Notes: generated by a model from the letters alone, not told the origin. A stretch of 64,000 bases of DNA from HK1 sp965215295 (GCA_965215295.1 OZ244045.1:2728001-2792000); one strand, 5' to 3'. Positions 7,957-18,014 are shown, numbered from the stretch's first letter. Numbers and translations are program-made.

Positions 7957-9591
7957 ATGACCCGAACCGACAACCCCTACGAGCACGGGCTCGACAAGCG
8001 GCCCGCGAACTTCGTCCCGCTTTCGCCCATCAGCTTCCTCGAGCGGTCCGCCATGGTCTATCCGGACAAGACGGCGGTCGTGCACGGACGCCGGCGGACC
8101 ACCTACGCGGAGCTCCACGCGCGCTGCCGCCGCCTGGCCGGAGCGCTCGCGGGACGCGGCGTCGGCGTCGGCGACACCGTCTCGCTGATGGCCCCGAACG
8201 TCCCGGAGATGCTCGAAGCGCACTTCGGGGTGCCGATGAGCGGCGCGGTGCTGAACGCGCTCAACTACCGGCTCGACGCCGCCACGATCCGGTTCATCCT
8301 CGGACACGCCGAGACGAAGGTGCTGATCACCGATCGCGAGTTCTCGCCCGCGATCACGCAGGCGCTCGAGGGGATGGACGCTCCGCCGGTGGTGATCGAC
8401 ATCGACGACCCGATGTGCGAGAGCGGCGAGCGGCTCGGCGAGAAGGACTACGAGGCGTTCATCGACGAGGGGTCGCCCGGGTTCGAGTACCGCCTGCCGG
8501 ACGACGAGTGGCAGGCGATCAGCCTCGGCTACACGTCGGGGACCACCGGCAACCCCAAGGGCGTCGTGGCCCACCACCGCGGCGCGTACCTGAACGCGGT
8601 CGGGCAGATGCTCGCGTTCGGCATCGGGGCGCGCTCGCGCTACCTGTGGACGCTGCCGATGTTCCACTGCAACGGCTGGACGTACACCTGGGGCGTCACC
8701 GCGGCGGGCGGAACCCACGTCTGCCTGCGGACCGTCGATCCCGCCCTGATCTTCGCGCTCATCGAGGAACACGGGGTGACCCACATGTGCGGGGCGCCGG
8801 TGGTGCTCAACCTGCTGCTCCATGCCCCCGATCCGGTCAAGCGCCGCTTCGGGCACATGGTCGAGGTGGCCACCGGCGGCGCGGCGCCGCCGAGCGCGGT
8901 CATCGAGGGGATGTCGGAGATGGGGTTCGACGTCACCCACCTCTACGGCCTCACCGAGACCTACGGGCCGGCCACCGTCTGCGCGTGGCAGGAGGAGTGG
9001 GACGCGCTGGACATGCAGGAGCGCGCGGCCCGGATGGCCCGCCAGGGCGTCAACTACCACACCATGCACGCGATGATGGTGGCGGACGGCGAGACGATGG
9101 CCGAGACCCCCCGCGACGGCGCGACCATCGGCGAGCTGATGCTGCGCGGCAACACGGTGATGCGCGGCTACCTCAAGAACCGGGAGGCGACGGAGGAGGC
9201 GTTCCGCGGCGGCTGGTTCCACACCGGCGATCTCGCGGTGCGCCATCCCGACGGCTACGTCGAGGTCAAGGACCGCGCCAAGGACATCATCATCAGCGGC
9301 GGCGAGAACATCTCCAGCCTGGAGGTCGAGGAGTGCCTCTTCCGGCATCCGAAGATCATGGAGGCGGCGGTGGTCGCCCGGCCCGACGAGCACTGGGGCG
9401 AGACCGTATGCGCGTTCGTGACCCCGCGCGGCGACGCCGGCGATCTGACCGAGGAAGAGGTGACGGCATGGTGCCGGGAGCGCATCGCGCACTACAAGAC
9501 GCCGCGCACCGTAGTGTTCGGCGCGTTGCCGAAGACGTCCACGGGGAAGATCCAGAAGTTCGTGCTGCGCGAGCGCGCCAGGGAGCTCTGA
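7957..9591 (+). CDS. AMP-forming acyl-CoA synthetase (fatty or methylthio-acyl type)
   Basis: ANL-superfamily ligase of 544 residues, activating a carboxylic acid to its CoA thioester through an acyl-adenylate. Motifs in order: YTSGTTGNPKGVV (phosphate loop), HCNGWTYTWGVTAAGGTHV, HLYGLTETYGPATVC (adenine-binding), GWFHTGDLAVRHPDGYVEVKDR (hinge aspartate), and the C-terminal lysine in LPKTSTGKIQKFVLR. The CNGW/NYHTM pattern resembles medium-chain and 3-methylmercaptopropionate (DmdB-like) ligases. The exact substrate is unknown. The ATG at 7957 starts MTRTDNPYEHGLDKRPANF, the usual N-terminus of this subgroup; the ribosome site is weak. Confidence 0.9.
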   Translation: MTRTDNPYEHGLDKRPANFVPLSPISFLERSAMVYPDKTAVVHGRRRTTYAELHARCRRLAGALAGRGVGVGDTVSLMAPNVPEMLEAHFGVPMSGAVLNALNYRLDAATIRFILGHAETKVLITDREFSPAITQALEGMDAPPVVIDIDDPMCESGERLGEKDYEAFIDEGSPGFEYRLPDDEWQAISLGYTSGTTGNPKGVVAHHRGAYLNAVGQMLAFGIGARSRYLWTLPMFHCNGWTYTWGVTAAGGTHVCLRTVDPALIFALIEEHGVTHMCGAPVVLNLLLHAPDPVKRRFGHMVEVATGGAAPPSAVIEGMSEMGFDVTHLYGLTETYGPATVCAWQEEWDALDMQERAARMARQGVNYHTMHAMMVADGETMAETPRDGATIGELMLRGNTVMRGYLKNREATEEAFRGGWFHTGDLAVRHPDGYVEVKDRAKDIIISGGENISSLEVEECLFRHPKIMEAAVVARPDEHWGETVCAFVTPRGDAGDLTEEEVTAWCRERIAHYKTPRTVVFGALPKTSTGKIQKFVLRERAREL

Positions 9592-9655
9592 GAGCCGAGT
9601 GGAATCGTCGCAATCGCGGCCCGGCTCCCGCCGTCACCGTACGCCGGTTGCGGGG

Positions 9656-9661
9656 TAGAAT
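9656..9661 (+). promoter_or_regulatory. Possible -10 box upstream of gabD
   Basis: TAGAAT lies about 105 bases before the dehydrogenase start. The expected -35 position reads GTCACC, which is poor, so this is only a candidate. Confidence 0.25.
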
Positions 9662-9766
9662 CGGCGCGTCTCCGGCGAGAACGGACCGTCGGCGCTTGCC
9701 GCCGGCCACTCGCCGCACCTCCTTCGTCGCGGCCACGCGACCTCACGATTCCCCGGAGCTCCGACC

Positions 9767-11242
9767 ATGGACGCCAAGACGAAAATCCCCCTCGCCGACC
9801 CCGCGCTGTTCCGCCGGCAGTGCTACGTGAACGGACACTGGATCGACGCCGGGAGCGGCGACGCGATCGAAGTCGACAACCCCGCGACCGGCGAGGTCAT
9901 CGGCGCGGTCCCCGCCCTCGGCGCCGCGGAGACCCGCGAAGCGGTCGAGGCCGCGGATGCGGCATGGCCCGCGTGGCGGGCGCGCCCCGCGAAGGAGCGC
10001 GCGAACCTGATGCGCGGGTGGTTCGATCTGGTCATGGCGCACCAGGAAGACCTCGCGGTGCTGATGACGAGCGAGCAGGGCAAGCCGCTCGCCGAGTCGC
10101 GCGGCGAGATCGCCTACGCGGCGTCGTTCATCGAATGGTTCGCGGAGGAGGGGAAGCGGGTCTACGGCGACGTCATCGACCACCCCCTGCCCGGCCGGCG
10201 GATCGTGGTGCTGAAGCAGCCGATCGGCGTCGTCGCCTCGATCACCCCGTGGAACTTTCCCGCCGCGATGATCACCCGCAAGTGCGCCCCGGCCCTCGCG
10301 GCGGGCTGTCCCGTGGTCATTCGTCCGGCGTCGCAGACGCCGTTCTCGGCGCTGGCCCTCGCGGAGCTCGCCGACCGGGCGGGGATCCCGCCCGGCGTGG
10401 TCAACGTCGTCACCGGCCCGTCCGGCCCGATGGGGGCCGAGCTCACCTCGAACCCGACGGTGCGCAAGCTCTCGTTCACGGGCTCCACGCAGGTCGGCAA
10501 GCTCCTGATGTCGCAGTGCGCCTCGACGGTGAAGAAGGTCAGCCTGGAGCTCGGCGGCAACGCCCCGTTCATCGTCTTCGACGACGCGGACCTGGACGCG
10601 GCGGTGGCCGGGGCGATGGCCTCGAAGTACCGCAACGCGGGGCAGACCTGCGTGTGCGCCAACCGGGTGCTGGTCCAGGACGGGATCCACGACGCGTTCG
10701 CCGCGAAGATGGCCGAGGCGGTCGCCGCGCTCAAGGTCGGCAACGGGCTGGAGGACGACACCCGGCAGGGGCCCCTCATCGACATGCGCGCGGTCGAGAA
10801 GGTCGAGGAGCACATCGCGGACGCGACCGCGAAGGGCGCGAGGGTCGCCGCCGGCGGCGGTCGCCATCCCCTGGGCGGCCGCTTCTTCCAGCCCACCCTG
10901 CTCACCGGCGTCACCCCCGCCATGGCCGTCGCGCGCGAGGAGACGTTCGGGCCGGTGGCGCCGCTGTTCCGCTTCTCCAGCGAGGACGAGGCGATCCGCA
11001 TGGCCAACGACACCGAGTTCGGCCTCGCGGCGTACTTCTACAGCCGCGACATCGGCCGCGTCTGGCGGGTCTCCGAGGGCCTGGAGTACGGGATCGTGGG
11101 CGTCAACGAGGGGATCATCTCGAACGAGGTGGCGCCGTTCGGCGGCGTGAAGGAGTCGGGAATCGGCCGTGAGGGTTCCAGGTACGGGATGGACGACTTC
11201 GTGGAGATCAAGTACCTCTGCATGGGCGGGATCGACGGCTGA
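9767..11242 (+). CDS. gabD: NAD(P)-dependent succinate-semialdehyde dehydrogenase
   Basis: Aldehyde dehydrogenase of 491 residues, oxidising succinate semialdehyde to succinate at the end of the GABA/4-hydroxybutyrate route. Features: ITPWNFPAAMITRKCAPALAAG, FTGSTQVGKLLM, general-base Glu261 in LELGGNAPFIVF, and nucleophile Cys295 in AGQTCVCANRVLVQDG. The two closely spaced cysteines (CVC) are the redox-switch arrangement of GabD. The C-terminus GIGREGSRYGMDDFVEIKYLCMGGI is also typical. It follows the acyl-CoA ligase gene with a 175-base gap, so a shared operon is possible but unproven. Confidence 0.9.
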   Translation: MDAKTKIPLADPALFRRQCYVNGHWIDAGSGDAIEVDNPATGEVIGAVPALGAAETREAVEAADAAWPAWRARPAKERANLMRGWFDLVMAHQEDLAVLMTSEQGKPLAESRGEIAYAASFIEWFAEEGKRVYGDVIDHPLPGRRIVVLKQPIGVVASITPWNFPAAMITRKCAPALAAGCPVVIRPASQTPFSALALAELADRAGIPPGVVNVVTGPSGPMGAELTSNPTVRKLSFTGSTQVGKLLMSQCASTVKKVSLELGGNAPFIVFDDADLDAAVAGAMASKYRNAGQTCVCANRVLVQDGIHDAFAAKMAEAVAALKVGNGLEDDTRQGPLIDMRAVEKVEEHIADATAKGARVAAGGGRHPLGGRFFQPTLLTGVTPAMAVAREETFGPVAPLFRFSSEDEAIRMANDTEFGLAAYFYSRDIGRVWRVSEGLEYGIVGVNEGIISNEVAPFGGVKESGIGREGSRYGMDDFVEIKYLCMGGIDG

Positions 11243-11501
11243 TCCCGCCCCCGGACCACGGCTCGTGCGGAAGCGGCCGCGGTGGGACGAGCCCCCCGGA
11301 TGAAACCGTCCATCGAGGTCGAGGAGCGGAGCCTCGCGTGCCTCGCCGCCGGCTCGTCCCTTCGGTCCCGTCCGGGCATCGTCGGAGCGGGTCCTTGCGC
11401 AGGCACGCTCCGGTGTCCGCGGCGACGGATCCGACCCGGGAATGCCGCGGGCCGGGCGGCCCGAAACCGGCGAGCACTTCGATGATGCGCAGGGAGCGGG
11501 A

Positions 11502-12722
11502 ATGAGCCGAACGGCCCTCGGGCCCGTCCTTCGTCCCGGCGAGTTCGTTCCCCTCATCGCCCTCCTGATGTCGCTCGTCGCGCTCGCGATCGACGCGATG
11601 CTGCCCGCGTTGCCCGCGATCGGCCACGACCTCGGGGTCGCGCGTCCGAACGACGTCCAGTACGTCATCACCTCGCTGTTCCTGGGGCTCGGGCTCGGCC
11701 AGGTGCTCTTCGGCCCACTCTCCGATCGCATCGGGCGCAAGCCCGCCATTCATGCCGGACTCGTCCTGTTCATGGCCGGATGCCTGGTGAGCGTCTTCGC
11801 ACCCACGTTCGAGGTGATGATCGCGGGCCGTGTCCTGCAGGGTATCGGGGTCGCGGGGCCGCGCATCGTCACCATGGCCCTGGTGCGCGATCAGTACCAG
11901 GGCCGCCAGATGGCCCGTCTCATGTCGTTCGCGATGGCGGTGTTCATCCTGGTCCCCACCGTCGCCCCGGCCCTCGGACAGGGGATCCTGTGGCTGGGGG
12001 GCTGGCGCGCGATATTCGCCACCTTCTTCGCCGCCGCCGCGGTCGCGTTCGCGTGGTTTGCGATCCGCCAGCCGGAAACCCTGCCGCCCGCCCGCCGGCG
12101 ACCCTTCTCGCCGCGGGTCATCGGCGGGGGCGTCCTGGAGATCCTGAGAATCCGGGCCGCGCTCGGATATACGCTGGCCACCGGATTCGTGTTCGCGCCC
12201 TTCGTCGCCTACCTGAGCTCGGCGCAGCAGATCTTCCAGGAAGCATACGGGACCGGCGCACTCTTTCCGGTCTATTTCGGGGTGCTGGCGCTGGCCATCG
12301 GAGGCGCCTCGCTCGCGAACGGCCGCCTCGTGATGAAGCACGGGATGCGCCCGCTTTCGAAAGCGGCGGCGGTCTCCATCACGGTGATCTCGGCCATCGC
12401 GTGGGCCGGCGCGTTCGCCTTCGGCGGCCTTCCCCCGTTCTGGCTGTTCATGGCCTACCTTCTCCTCGTCTTCCTCTTTATCGGGCTCCTCTTCGGGAAC
12501 CTCAATGCGCTCGCAATGGAGCCCCTCGGCCACGTCGCCGGGGTGGGAGCCGCGGTGGTCGCTTCGCTCTCCACCTTCATCTCGGTACCGCTCGGAGCGC
12601 TGGTGGGCCAGAGCTTCGACGGGACCATGTACGCCCAGATCGGCGCCTTCGCCGTCTTCGGAGCGGGTACGTTCGCCGCCATGCGGTGGGCCGAGGGCGG
12701 CGCACGCGCACCGGGCGGTTGA
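11502..12722 (+). CDS. MFS multidrug efflux transporter, Bcr/CflA (DHA1) type
   Basis: Inner-membrane 12-helix proton-coupled efflux pump of 406 residues. AGGGAG stands before the ATG. The first loop holds the MFS signature GPLSDRIGRKPAIHAG, and helix 4 onward has GRVLQGIGVAGPRIVTMALVRDQYQGRQMARLMS, which is characteristic of Bcr/CflA drug-resistance transporters. Its substrate cannot be read from the sequence. The upstream gap (11243-11501) contains no recognisable gene. Confidence 0.88.
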   Translation: MSRTALGPVLRPGEFVPLIALLMSLVALAIDAMLPALPAIGHDLGVARPNDVQYVITSLFLGLGLGQVLFGPLSDRIGRKPAIHAGLVLFMAGCLVSVFAPTFEVMIAGRVLQGIGVAGPRIVTMALVRDQYQGRQMARLMSFAMAVFILVPTVAPALGQGILWLGGWRAIFATFFAAAAVAFAWFAIRQPETLPPARRRPFSPRVIGGGVLEILRIRAALGYTLATGFVFAPFVAYLSSAQQIFQEAYGTGALFPVYFGVLALAIGGASLANGRLVMKHGMRPLSKAAAVSITVISAIAWAGAFAFGGLPPFWLFMAYLLLVFLFIGLLFGNLNALAMEPLGHVAGVGAAVVASLSTFISVPLGALVGQSFDGTMYAQIGAFAVFGAGTFAAMRWAEGGARAPGG

Positions 12723-12842
12723 GGCGCTCGCGCCGCTCCCGCCTGTGGGCGGACGAGTCGCGGGTGGACCGCGAGGCCGTACTCCCGTCGTTCGGGCAGA
12801 TGCTCGCCGACCACGTCGGCCTGCCCAATGGCGAGGCGGGCG

Positions 12843-15800
12843 CTAGAAGCGTACCCCGCCTCTGAGCACTAGGGCGTGCTCGGCCGGACCGCCGCCGGAC
12901 TCGCGGCGCTCGCCCACCAGGTCGAGGTCGATGCGCGAACCCGCCTTCCAGCTCACGCCGATGCGATACCCTTCGGTCGCACCCACCGTCATCCCGGTGT
13001 ACGGCGTGAACACTCCGGTGTAGCCGGGCAGGAACACGCCATAGCCGAGACGGGTCTCCACACGCGCTTCGTCGTCCACGGCGCGACTGCCGCCATCGTC
13101 CGACACCCCCTGCCGCCACAACTGCTCGATGCCGCCTTCGCCGCTGTCGCCGTAGCCCGGGCGCACGCTCAACGACACCCCCCGTCCCCCCGCGCCGGGC
13201 AACACCCCGAGGTGCCCCTCGATGCCCCATTCCTCGTACGCACCGTCATACCCCGCCACCAGGGCCCGCACCCGACCCTCCGCCGTTATCCTCCCGGACG
13301 GATGCCGATAGCTCAGCCCACCACCCACCTCGGCTCCGGTGCCCGTCTCCCCGTCTCCGCCGTCATGGCGCACCCCCGCCTCCAGCGACGGCTCCAACAC
13401 CCCACCATCGGCCAAGGGGTGCGTCTGGCCGGCCTCCACCGTCACCCGCACCCGCGTCGCCTTCACCTCCACCCCCTCGATGTGGACGCTCTCGTCCACC
13501 TCCAAGGCGCTGTACATGGCCTCGCCCTTGAGCCGCACCGTGTTCACCCCGCGCTCCAGCAACACCCCGCTGCCGCCAACGCCCACCGTGCGCATCCCGA
13601 GGTCGCTCGCCCGCCCATCACGCCCCGTCGGCGTGACCTCCAGCTCCCCCGCACCGAGGCCCGCGGTGGCCCACACGTCCACCTCACCAGCGCGCCAGCC
13701 GAGGTACGGATGCACCCCGGTCAGCTCGGCCACGTGCGCGCCCCCGCCGAAACCACCGTCGGCCACGGCCGTCGCATCCTCGTAGTCGAGGTCGCTCGAC
13801 AGCCACGACACCGCCACTCCGGCCAGCAGGTCTTCGTGCGGGCGCGCGTCCACGCCCAGATGCACCCCCACCAGCGCGCCGTCCCAGCCCAGCGTCCCGC
13901 TCTCGCCCGACAGGCTGCGGTACTCGCCGCTCCCCCACAAGGCCACCGACGACGCCATCGCCGCCCCGGCGGCGGCAGCGTCCAGCGGCAGCACGAAGCC
14001 GCTGCCGGACAGCAACTCCTCGAAGCCGCGACGGCCCTCGCTCACCGCCTCGCCGTGGGTGCGCAACGCCGCCCACCCGTCCTGCCCGCCGACGCTGAGA
14101 CCGGGGGCCTCCGCGCCCCGCGCGGCCTGCCCAATCCGCCGGGCAATGGCCCCGACGGTGCTGCCCGCCATCGCACGGACCACCTCCGGCAGGAGGACTT
14201 CGTTGAGGGCGGCGGGAACCACACTGGTGATGGTGACGGTAAATTCCATGGAGGTGGCGTTGCCGTGTTCGTCGGTGGCCGTATAGGTCAGGGTCGTGGT
14301 GCCGGCCCGGGTCGGGGTGCCGGACAGGACGCGAGTGGCCGCGTCGAAGGTCAGACCGGGCACCGCTTTGCTCACATCCTCTCCGTCCGGACCGTCGGTC
14401 AGAGCGTATTCCACGCCGACGCCACTGGCTTTCGGCAGGGTCAGGGAGTCGATGGGCACATCCACCGCGTACCTGTAGGTCCGGCCTTCCACCTCGGCGA
14501 CGGCGTCGGCGTCGAACATCGGCCCGGTGACGGTGACGGTAAATTCTATGGAGGTGGTGCCATTGCTGTCGGTGGCCGTATAGGTCAGGGTCGTGGTGCC
14601 GGCCCGGGTCGGGGTGCCGGACAGTTCGCGGGTGTTCGGGTCGAAGGTCAGTCCGAGCACTTCGCTCAAATTCGTACCGTTCGGCCCGGTCAGGGCGTAG
14701 GTCACGGTGTCGCCGGCGCCGCTGGTGGCTTTCGGCAGGATCAGGGAGATGGCCGCGCCAGCCGGGTAGGAATCTTCCACCTCGGCGTCGGCGTCGAACA
14801 TCGGCCCGGTGACGGTGAAGTCAAAGGCTGTGGAGGTAGAGTTGCCGTATTCGTCGGTGGCCGTATAGGTCAGGCGCGTGGTGCCGGCCCGGGTCGGGGT
14901 GCCGGACAGTTCACGGGTGTCTCGGTCGAAGGACAGTCCGGGCACCGCTTCGCTCACATCCGTACCGTTCGGCCCGGTCAGGGCGTAGGTCACGCCGACG
15001 CCACTGGCTTCCGGCAGGGTGGTCAGGGAGATGGCCGCGCCAGCCGGGTAGGAATCTTCCACCTCGGCGTCGGCGTCGAACATCGGCCCGGTGACAGTAA
15101 CGCCAAAGGTTGTGGAGGCGGCGTTGCCTTCGCTGTCGGTGGCCGTATAGGTCAGGGTCGCGGTGCCGGCCCGGGTCGGGGTGCCGGACAGGACGCGGGT
15201 GTCCGGGTCGAAGGTCAGTCCGGGCACCGCTTCGCTCACATCCACATCGCTCGGCCCGGTCAGGGCGTAGATCACGGTGTCGTCGGTGTCGCCGGTGGCC
15301 GCCGGCAGGCTCAGGGAGTCGATGGACGCACCGGCCTCGTAGGTCTGGTCGTCCACTTCGGCGATGGATATCGGCCCGGTGACAGTAACGCCAAAGGTTG
15401 TGGAGGTGGCGTTGCCTTCGCTGTCGGTGACCGTATAGGTCAGGGTCGCGGTGCCGGCCCGGGTCGGGGTGCCGGACAGGACGCGGGTGTTCGCGTTGAA
15501 GGACAGCCCGGGCACTTCGCTCAAATCCGTACCGTTCGGCCCGGTCAGGGCGTAGGTATGGGGTGGGGTGCCGCCGGTGGCCGCCGGCAGGGTCAGGGAG
15601 GCGTCCTCGCCGGCCTCGTAGGTCTGGTCGTCCACCTCGGCGATGGATATCGGCACGGTGACGGTGACGTCAAAGGTGTGCGTGACGCTATCGCGCTGCT
15701 GGCGGCTGAGACTGGCTTCGGTGACGGTATAGGTCAGGGTCGTCTCGCCTGTCTCGGTCGGGGTGCCGGACAGTTCACGGGTGGCAGGGTCGAAGGTCAG

Positions 15801-17897
15801 CCCGCGCACCGCTTCGCTCACATCCACATCGCCCGGCCCGGTCAGGGCGTAGGTATGGGGCGGGAAGCCGCCGGTGGCCTCCGGCATGACTTCCGACACG
15901 TTCACGCCCACGGTGTAGTCCCGCGAGTCGAAGGGCACCGATACCGACAGCGGCTCGGGCTCGGTGACGGTGACGGTGAAGGTGTGCGTGACGCTCGCGG
16001 GCGAGGGGGCGCTGTCGGTGACCGTATAGGTCAGGGTCGTGGCGATTTCCTCGGTCACGGTGCCGAACAGGGTACGGCTTGGCTGATTGAAGCTCAGTCC
16101 GGGCGCCACTACGCTCACATCCTCGCCGTTCGGCCCGGTCAGGGTGTTGGTGTAGGGCTCGATGCCGCCGGTGGCCCTCGGCAGGGTATGAAAGAAATCG
16201 AGTTCGCCGTTCTTCCTCAAGAGATCGACCACGTTTTCAGGCGCTGGTACCGACAGCGGCTCGGTGACGGTGATGGTGAAGGTGTGCGTGACGCTCGCGG
16301 GCGAGGGGGCGCTGTCGGTGACCGTATAGGTCAGGGTCGTGGTGCCTTCCTCGGTCACGACGCCGACCAGGAGACGGCTTGGCGGATTGAAGATCAGTCC
16401 GTCTCCGCCGGGCACCGCTACGCTCACATCCTCGCCGTTCGGCCCGGTCAGCGTGTAGGTATAGGGCTCGATGCCGCCGGTGGCCCTCGGCAGGTCCCAA
16501 AGGAAATCGACTTCGCCGTCCTTCAAGAAGGTAGACACGTTTTCAGGCGCTGGTACCGACAGCGGCTCGAGGTCATCGTCGGTAATCGTCACCGCGGCCT
16601 CGCTGTTGGACGAGTCGATCCGGTACGCGCTGTCCGCCGTCCTGATGCCGACCGTCACGGAGCTGTTCGGCTCATCGTCCGAGTCTCCCTCGGTTGTCAC
16701 GGAATAGTCCGCGGAGGCCATTCCCATTGGAATTTCCACCTGCTGGTTGCCTTCCTGCCCCGAAGCGACCATGTCTCCGCCGGTGGCTTCCGCGACGTCC
16801 AGCAGAACCGTCAGCGCGGCGGTGATATCTCCCGCACGGCTGACGGTGAACACCGCCGGCGAGCCTTCCGTCACGGATTCGCCGCCGGCCTTCGGCGTGA
16901 TGGACACTTCGGGCAGGTCGTCATCGGTAATCGTCACCGCGGCCTGGTCGCCGCTTGAGTCGATGCTGTACGCGCTGTTCGAGCTGACGCTGACCGTCAC
17001 GGAGCTGTTCGACTCGTCTTCCATGTCCCCCGTCGTCGTCACCGAGTACTCGGCAGAGGCGCTGCCTATGGGGATCACCACCCGCTTGTTGCCTTCTTGC
17101 CCCGAGTCGACCATGTCTCCGCCGGAGGCTTCCGCGACTCTCAGCTGAACCGTCAGCGCGGCGGTGGTTGCTCCCGTGCGACTGACGGTGAACACCGCCG
17201 CCGAGCCTTCCGGCACGGTGGAGCCGCTGGATTTCGCCGCGATGGACACCTCGGGAAGAGTTCTGGTGCCCCTGACTCTTATGATGAACTTTGCGTCTGT
17301 TTTGCTGGACCATGTTGTCGTGCCCGTGGGAGTGCCCGTTTTGGTCGGACCGAATACCCAGCCGGAAACCAACGTGGTCGGGGTGCTCTTGGTAGGCGCC
17401 CAATTGGGACCTCCGGGATCGTCTCTGCCGGGGCTGTAGTCCGCCACCACCCAGTATTTCGTGCTCGCATCCACCGGGAGGGGCGTCGAGAAAGTGAAAT
17501 TGGTGATACCGGTGCGGCTGCTGTGGTAGTCGCTCGGGTTGTTCAGCACCGCCAGTTTGGCACTTGCCGGGTTGCCACTGTCGTCCGCTCGCAGCGAAAT
17601 CTCCATGAGACCTATATTGTCATCGGTGCCTATGGTGGCGAATTGCAGCCCGATGCTGGTCAGCGAATAGCCGTTGGCGGCATCGCCAGTGGTGAACGAC
17701 TGGGCGCCAACTACTCGCCCAATCTCCTCCGTGGTGCCGCCAAACCCGCCATGGGCATTTATGTATGTCTCCTCGCTTTGGGCCCATGCCGGCGGCGGCT
17801 TCAGGCCCGTGGCCGCCAGCGCCACGCCGACGACGAAGCATCCGGCAACCAGCCGGTGCGGCCGAACCGGCCGCAGCCTGCGCGAACGATTCATCAT
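12843..17897 (-). CDS. Giant autotransporter adhesin: choice-of-anchor, 2 Calx-beta, 8 PIG repeats, beta-barrel
   Basis: Surface protein of 1684 residues. Signal peptide with cleavage near AWA (39). Residues about 40-205 resemble the choice-of-anchor R beta domain. Residues 213-440 are two Calx-beta repeats, each starting LPEV and ending AAVTITDDD. Residues 443-1225 are eight Ig-like He_PIG/cadherin-type repeats of about 95 residues (YALTGPNGTD, GLTFDPDTRVLSGTPT, TLTYTATDS). The rest is an autotransporter passenger stem and beta-barrel ending GGVRF, the terminal-aromatic signal for outer-membrane insertion. The paired ATGs at 17897/17894 directly follow an 18-nt poly-C run and have no Shine-Dalgarno. 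A better-placed ATG at 17964 is out of frame at the present tract length, so expression may be phase-variable. Confidence 0.85.
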   Translation of the reverse strand: MMNRSRRLRPVRPHRLVAGCFVVGVALAATGLKPPPAWAQSEETYINAHGGFGGTTEEIGRVVGAQSFTTGDAANGYSLTSIGLQFATIGTDDNIGLMEISLRADDSGNPASAKLAVLNNPSDYHSSRTGITNFTFSTPLPVDASTKYWVVADYSPGRDDPGGPNWAPTKSTPTTLVSGWVFGPTKTGTPTGTTTWSSKTDAKFIIRVRGTRTLPEVSIAAKSSGSTVPEGSAAVFTVSRTGATTAALTVQLRVAEASGGDMVDSGQEGNKRVVIPIGSASAEYSVTTTGDMEDESNSSVTVSVSSNSAYSIDSSGDQAAVTITDDDLPEVSITPKAGGESVTEGSPAVFTVSRAGDITAALTVLLDVAEATGGDMVASGQEGNQQVEIPMGMASADYSVTTEGDSDDEPNSSVTVGIRTADSAYRIDSSNSEAAVTITDDDLEPLSVPAPENVSTFLKDGEVDFLWDLPRATGGIEPYTYTLTGPNGEDVSVAVPGGDGLIFNPPSRLLVGVVTEEGTTTLTYTVTDSAPSPASVTHTFTITVTEPLSVPAPENVVDLLRKNGELDFFHTLPRATGGIEPYTNTLTGPNGEDVSVVAPGLSFNQPSRTLFGTVTEEIATTLTYTVTDSAPSPASVTHTFTVTVTEPEPLSVSVPFDSRDYTVGVNVSEVMPEATGGFPPHTYALTGPGDVDVSEAVRGLTFDPATRELSGTPTETGETTLTYTVTEASLSRQQRDSVTHTFDVTVTVPISIAEVDDQTYEAGEDASLTLPAATGGTPPHTYALTGPNGTDLSEVPGLSFNANTRVLSGTPTRAGTATLTYTVTDSEGNATSTTFGVTVTGPISIAEVDDQTYEAGASIDSLSLPAATGDTDDTVIYALTGPSDVDVSEAVPGLTFDPDTRVLSGTPTRAGTATLTYTATDSEGNAASTTFGVTVTGPMFDADAEVEDSYPAGAAISLTTLPEASGVGVTYALTGPNGTDVSEAVPGLSFDRDTRELSGTPTRAGTTRLTYTATDEYGNSTSTAFDFTVTGPMFDADAEVEDSYPAGAAISLILPKATSGAGDTVTYALTGPNGTNLSEVLGLTFDPNTRELSGTPTRAGTTTLTYTATDSNGTTSIEFTVTVTGPMFDADAVAEVEGRTYRYAVDVPIDSLTLPKASGVGVEYALTDGPDGEDVSKAVPGLTFDAATRVLSGTPTRAGTTTLTYTATDEHGNATSMEFTVTITSVVPAALNEVLLPEVVRAMAGSTVGAIARRIGQAARGAEAPGLSVGGQDGWAALRTHGEAVSEGRRGFEELLSGSGFVLPLDAAAAGAAMASSVALWGSGEYRSLSGESGTLGWDGALVGVHLGVDARPHEDLLAGVAVSWLSSDLDYEDATAVADGGFGGGAHVAELTGVHPYLGWRAGEVDVWATAGLGAGELEVTPTGRDGRASDLGMRTVGVGGSGVLLERGVNTVRLKGEAMYSALEVDESVHIEGVEVKATRVRVTVEAGQTHPLADGGVLEPSLEAGVRHDGGDGETGTGAEVGGGLSYRHPSGRITAEGRVRALVAGYDGAYEEWGIEGHLGVLPGAGGRGVSLSVRPGYGDSGEGGIEQLWRQGVSDDGGSRAVDDEARVETRLGYGVFLPGYTGVFTPYTGMTVGATEGYRIGVSWKAGSRIDLDLVGERRESGGGPAEHALVLRGGVRF
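14225..16570 (-). repeat. Eight in-gene PIG-type repeats of about 290 bases
   Basis: The adhesin passenger is encoded by eight tandem repeats. DNA identity is visibly high between neighbours: phrases around GTGCCGGCCCGGGTCGGGGT and GGTCAGGGCGTAGGT recur in several units. This implies recent duplication or gene conversion and makes length variation by recombination likely. Confidence 0.9.
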
Positions 17898-17903
17898 TGC
17901 ATT

Positions 17904-17921
17904 GGGGGGGGGGGGGGGGGG
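17904..17921 (-). repeat. 18-nt homopolymer (poly-C on the adhesin strand), candidate phase-variation tract
   Basis: Eighteen consecutive G on the plus strand, i.e. 18 C on the adhesin strand, end six bases before its first in-frame ATG. It is the longest single-base run I see in the window. The ATG at 17964, which has GGGGGACGG just upstream, is 67 bases from the adhesin ATG. Losing one C or gaining two would join the two frames. Homopolymer length in an assembly can be wrong, so the present state is uncertain. Confidence 0.85.
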
Positions 17922-17961
17922 TCTTTTCCGTCCGACAATGACCAAGTTTTGTTTTGCCCGC

Positions 17962-17964
17962 CAT
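17962..17964 (-). promoter_or_regulatory. Alternative upstream start with Shine-Dalgarno for the adhesin
   Basis: The ATG at 17964 is preceded by GGGGGACGG at suitable spacing and lies about 45 bases after the likely transcription start. At the present tract length it yields MAGKTKLGHCRTEKTPPPPP and then an out-of-frame 114-residue product. With 17 or 20 C it would run into NAMMNRSRR and the adhesin signal peptide. Confidence 0.5.
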
Positions 17965-18014
17965 GTTTCCGTCCCCCGTTGCCTCGACCTGATTGAAAAC
18001 CGACCCTCTGCCGA

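Noticed and set aside
12876..16958. Very long open frame antisense to the adhesin
   Set aside because: It is Gly/Arg/His-rich with repeats mirroring those of the adhesin, lacks family motifs and a ribosome site, and arises from the GC-rich codon pattern of the opposite strand.
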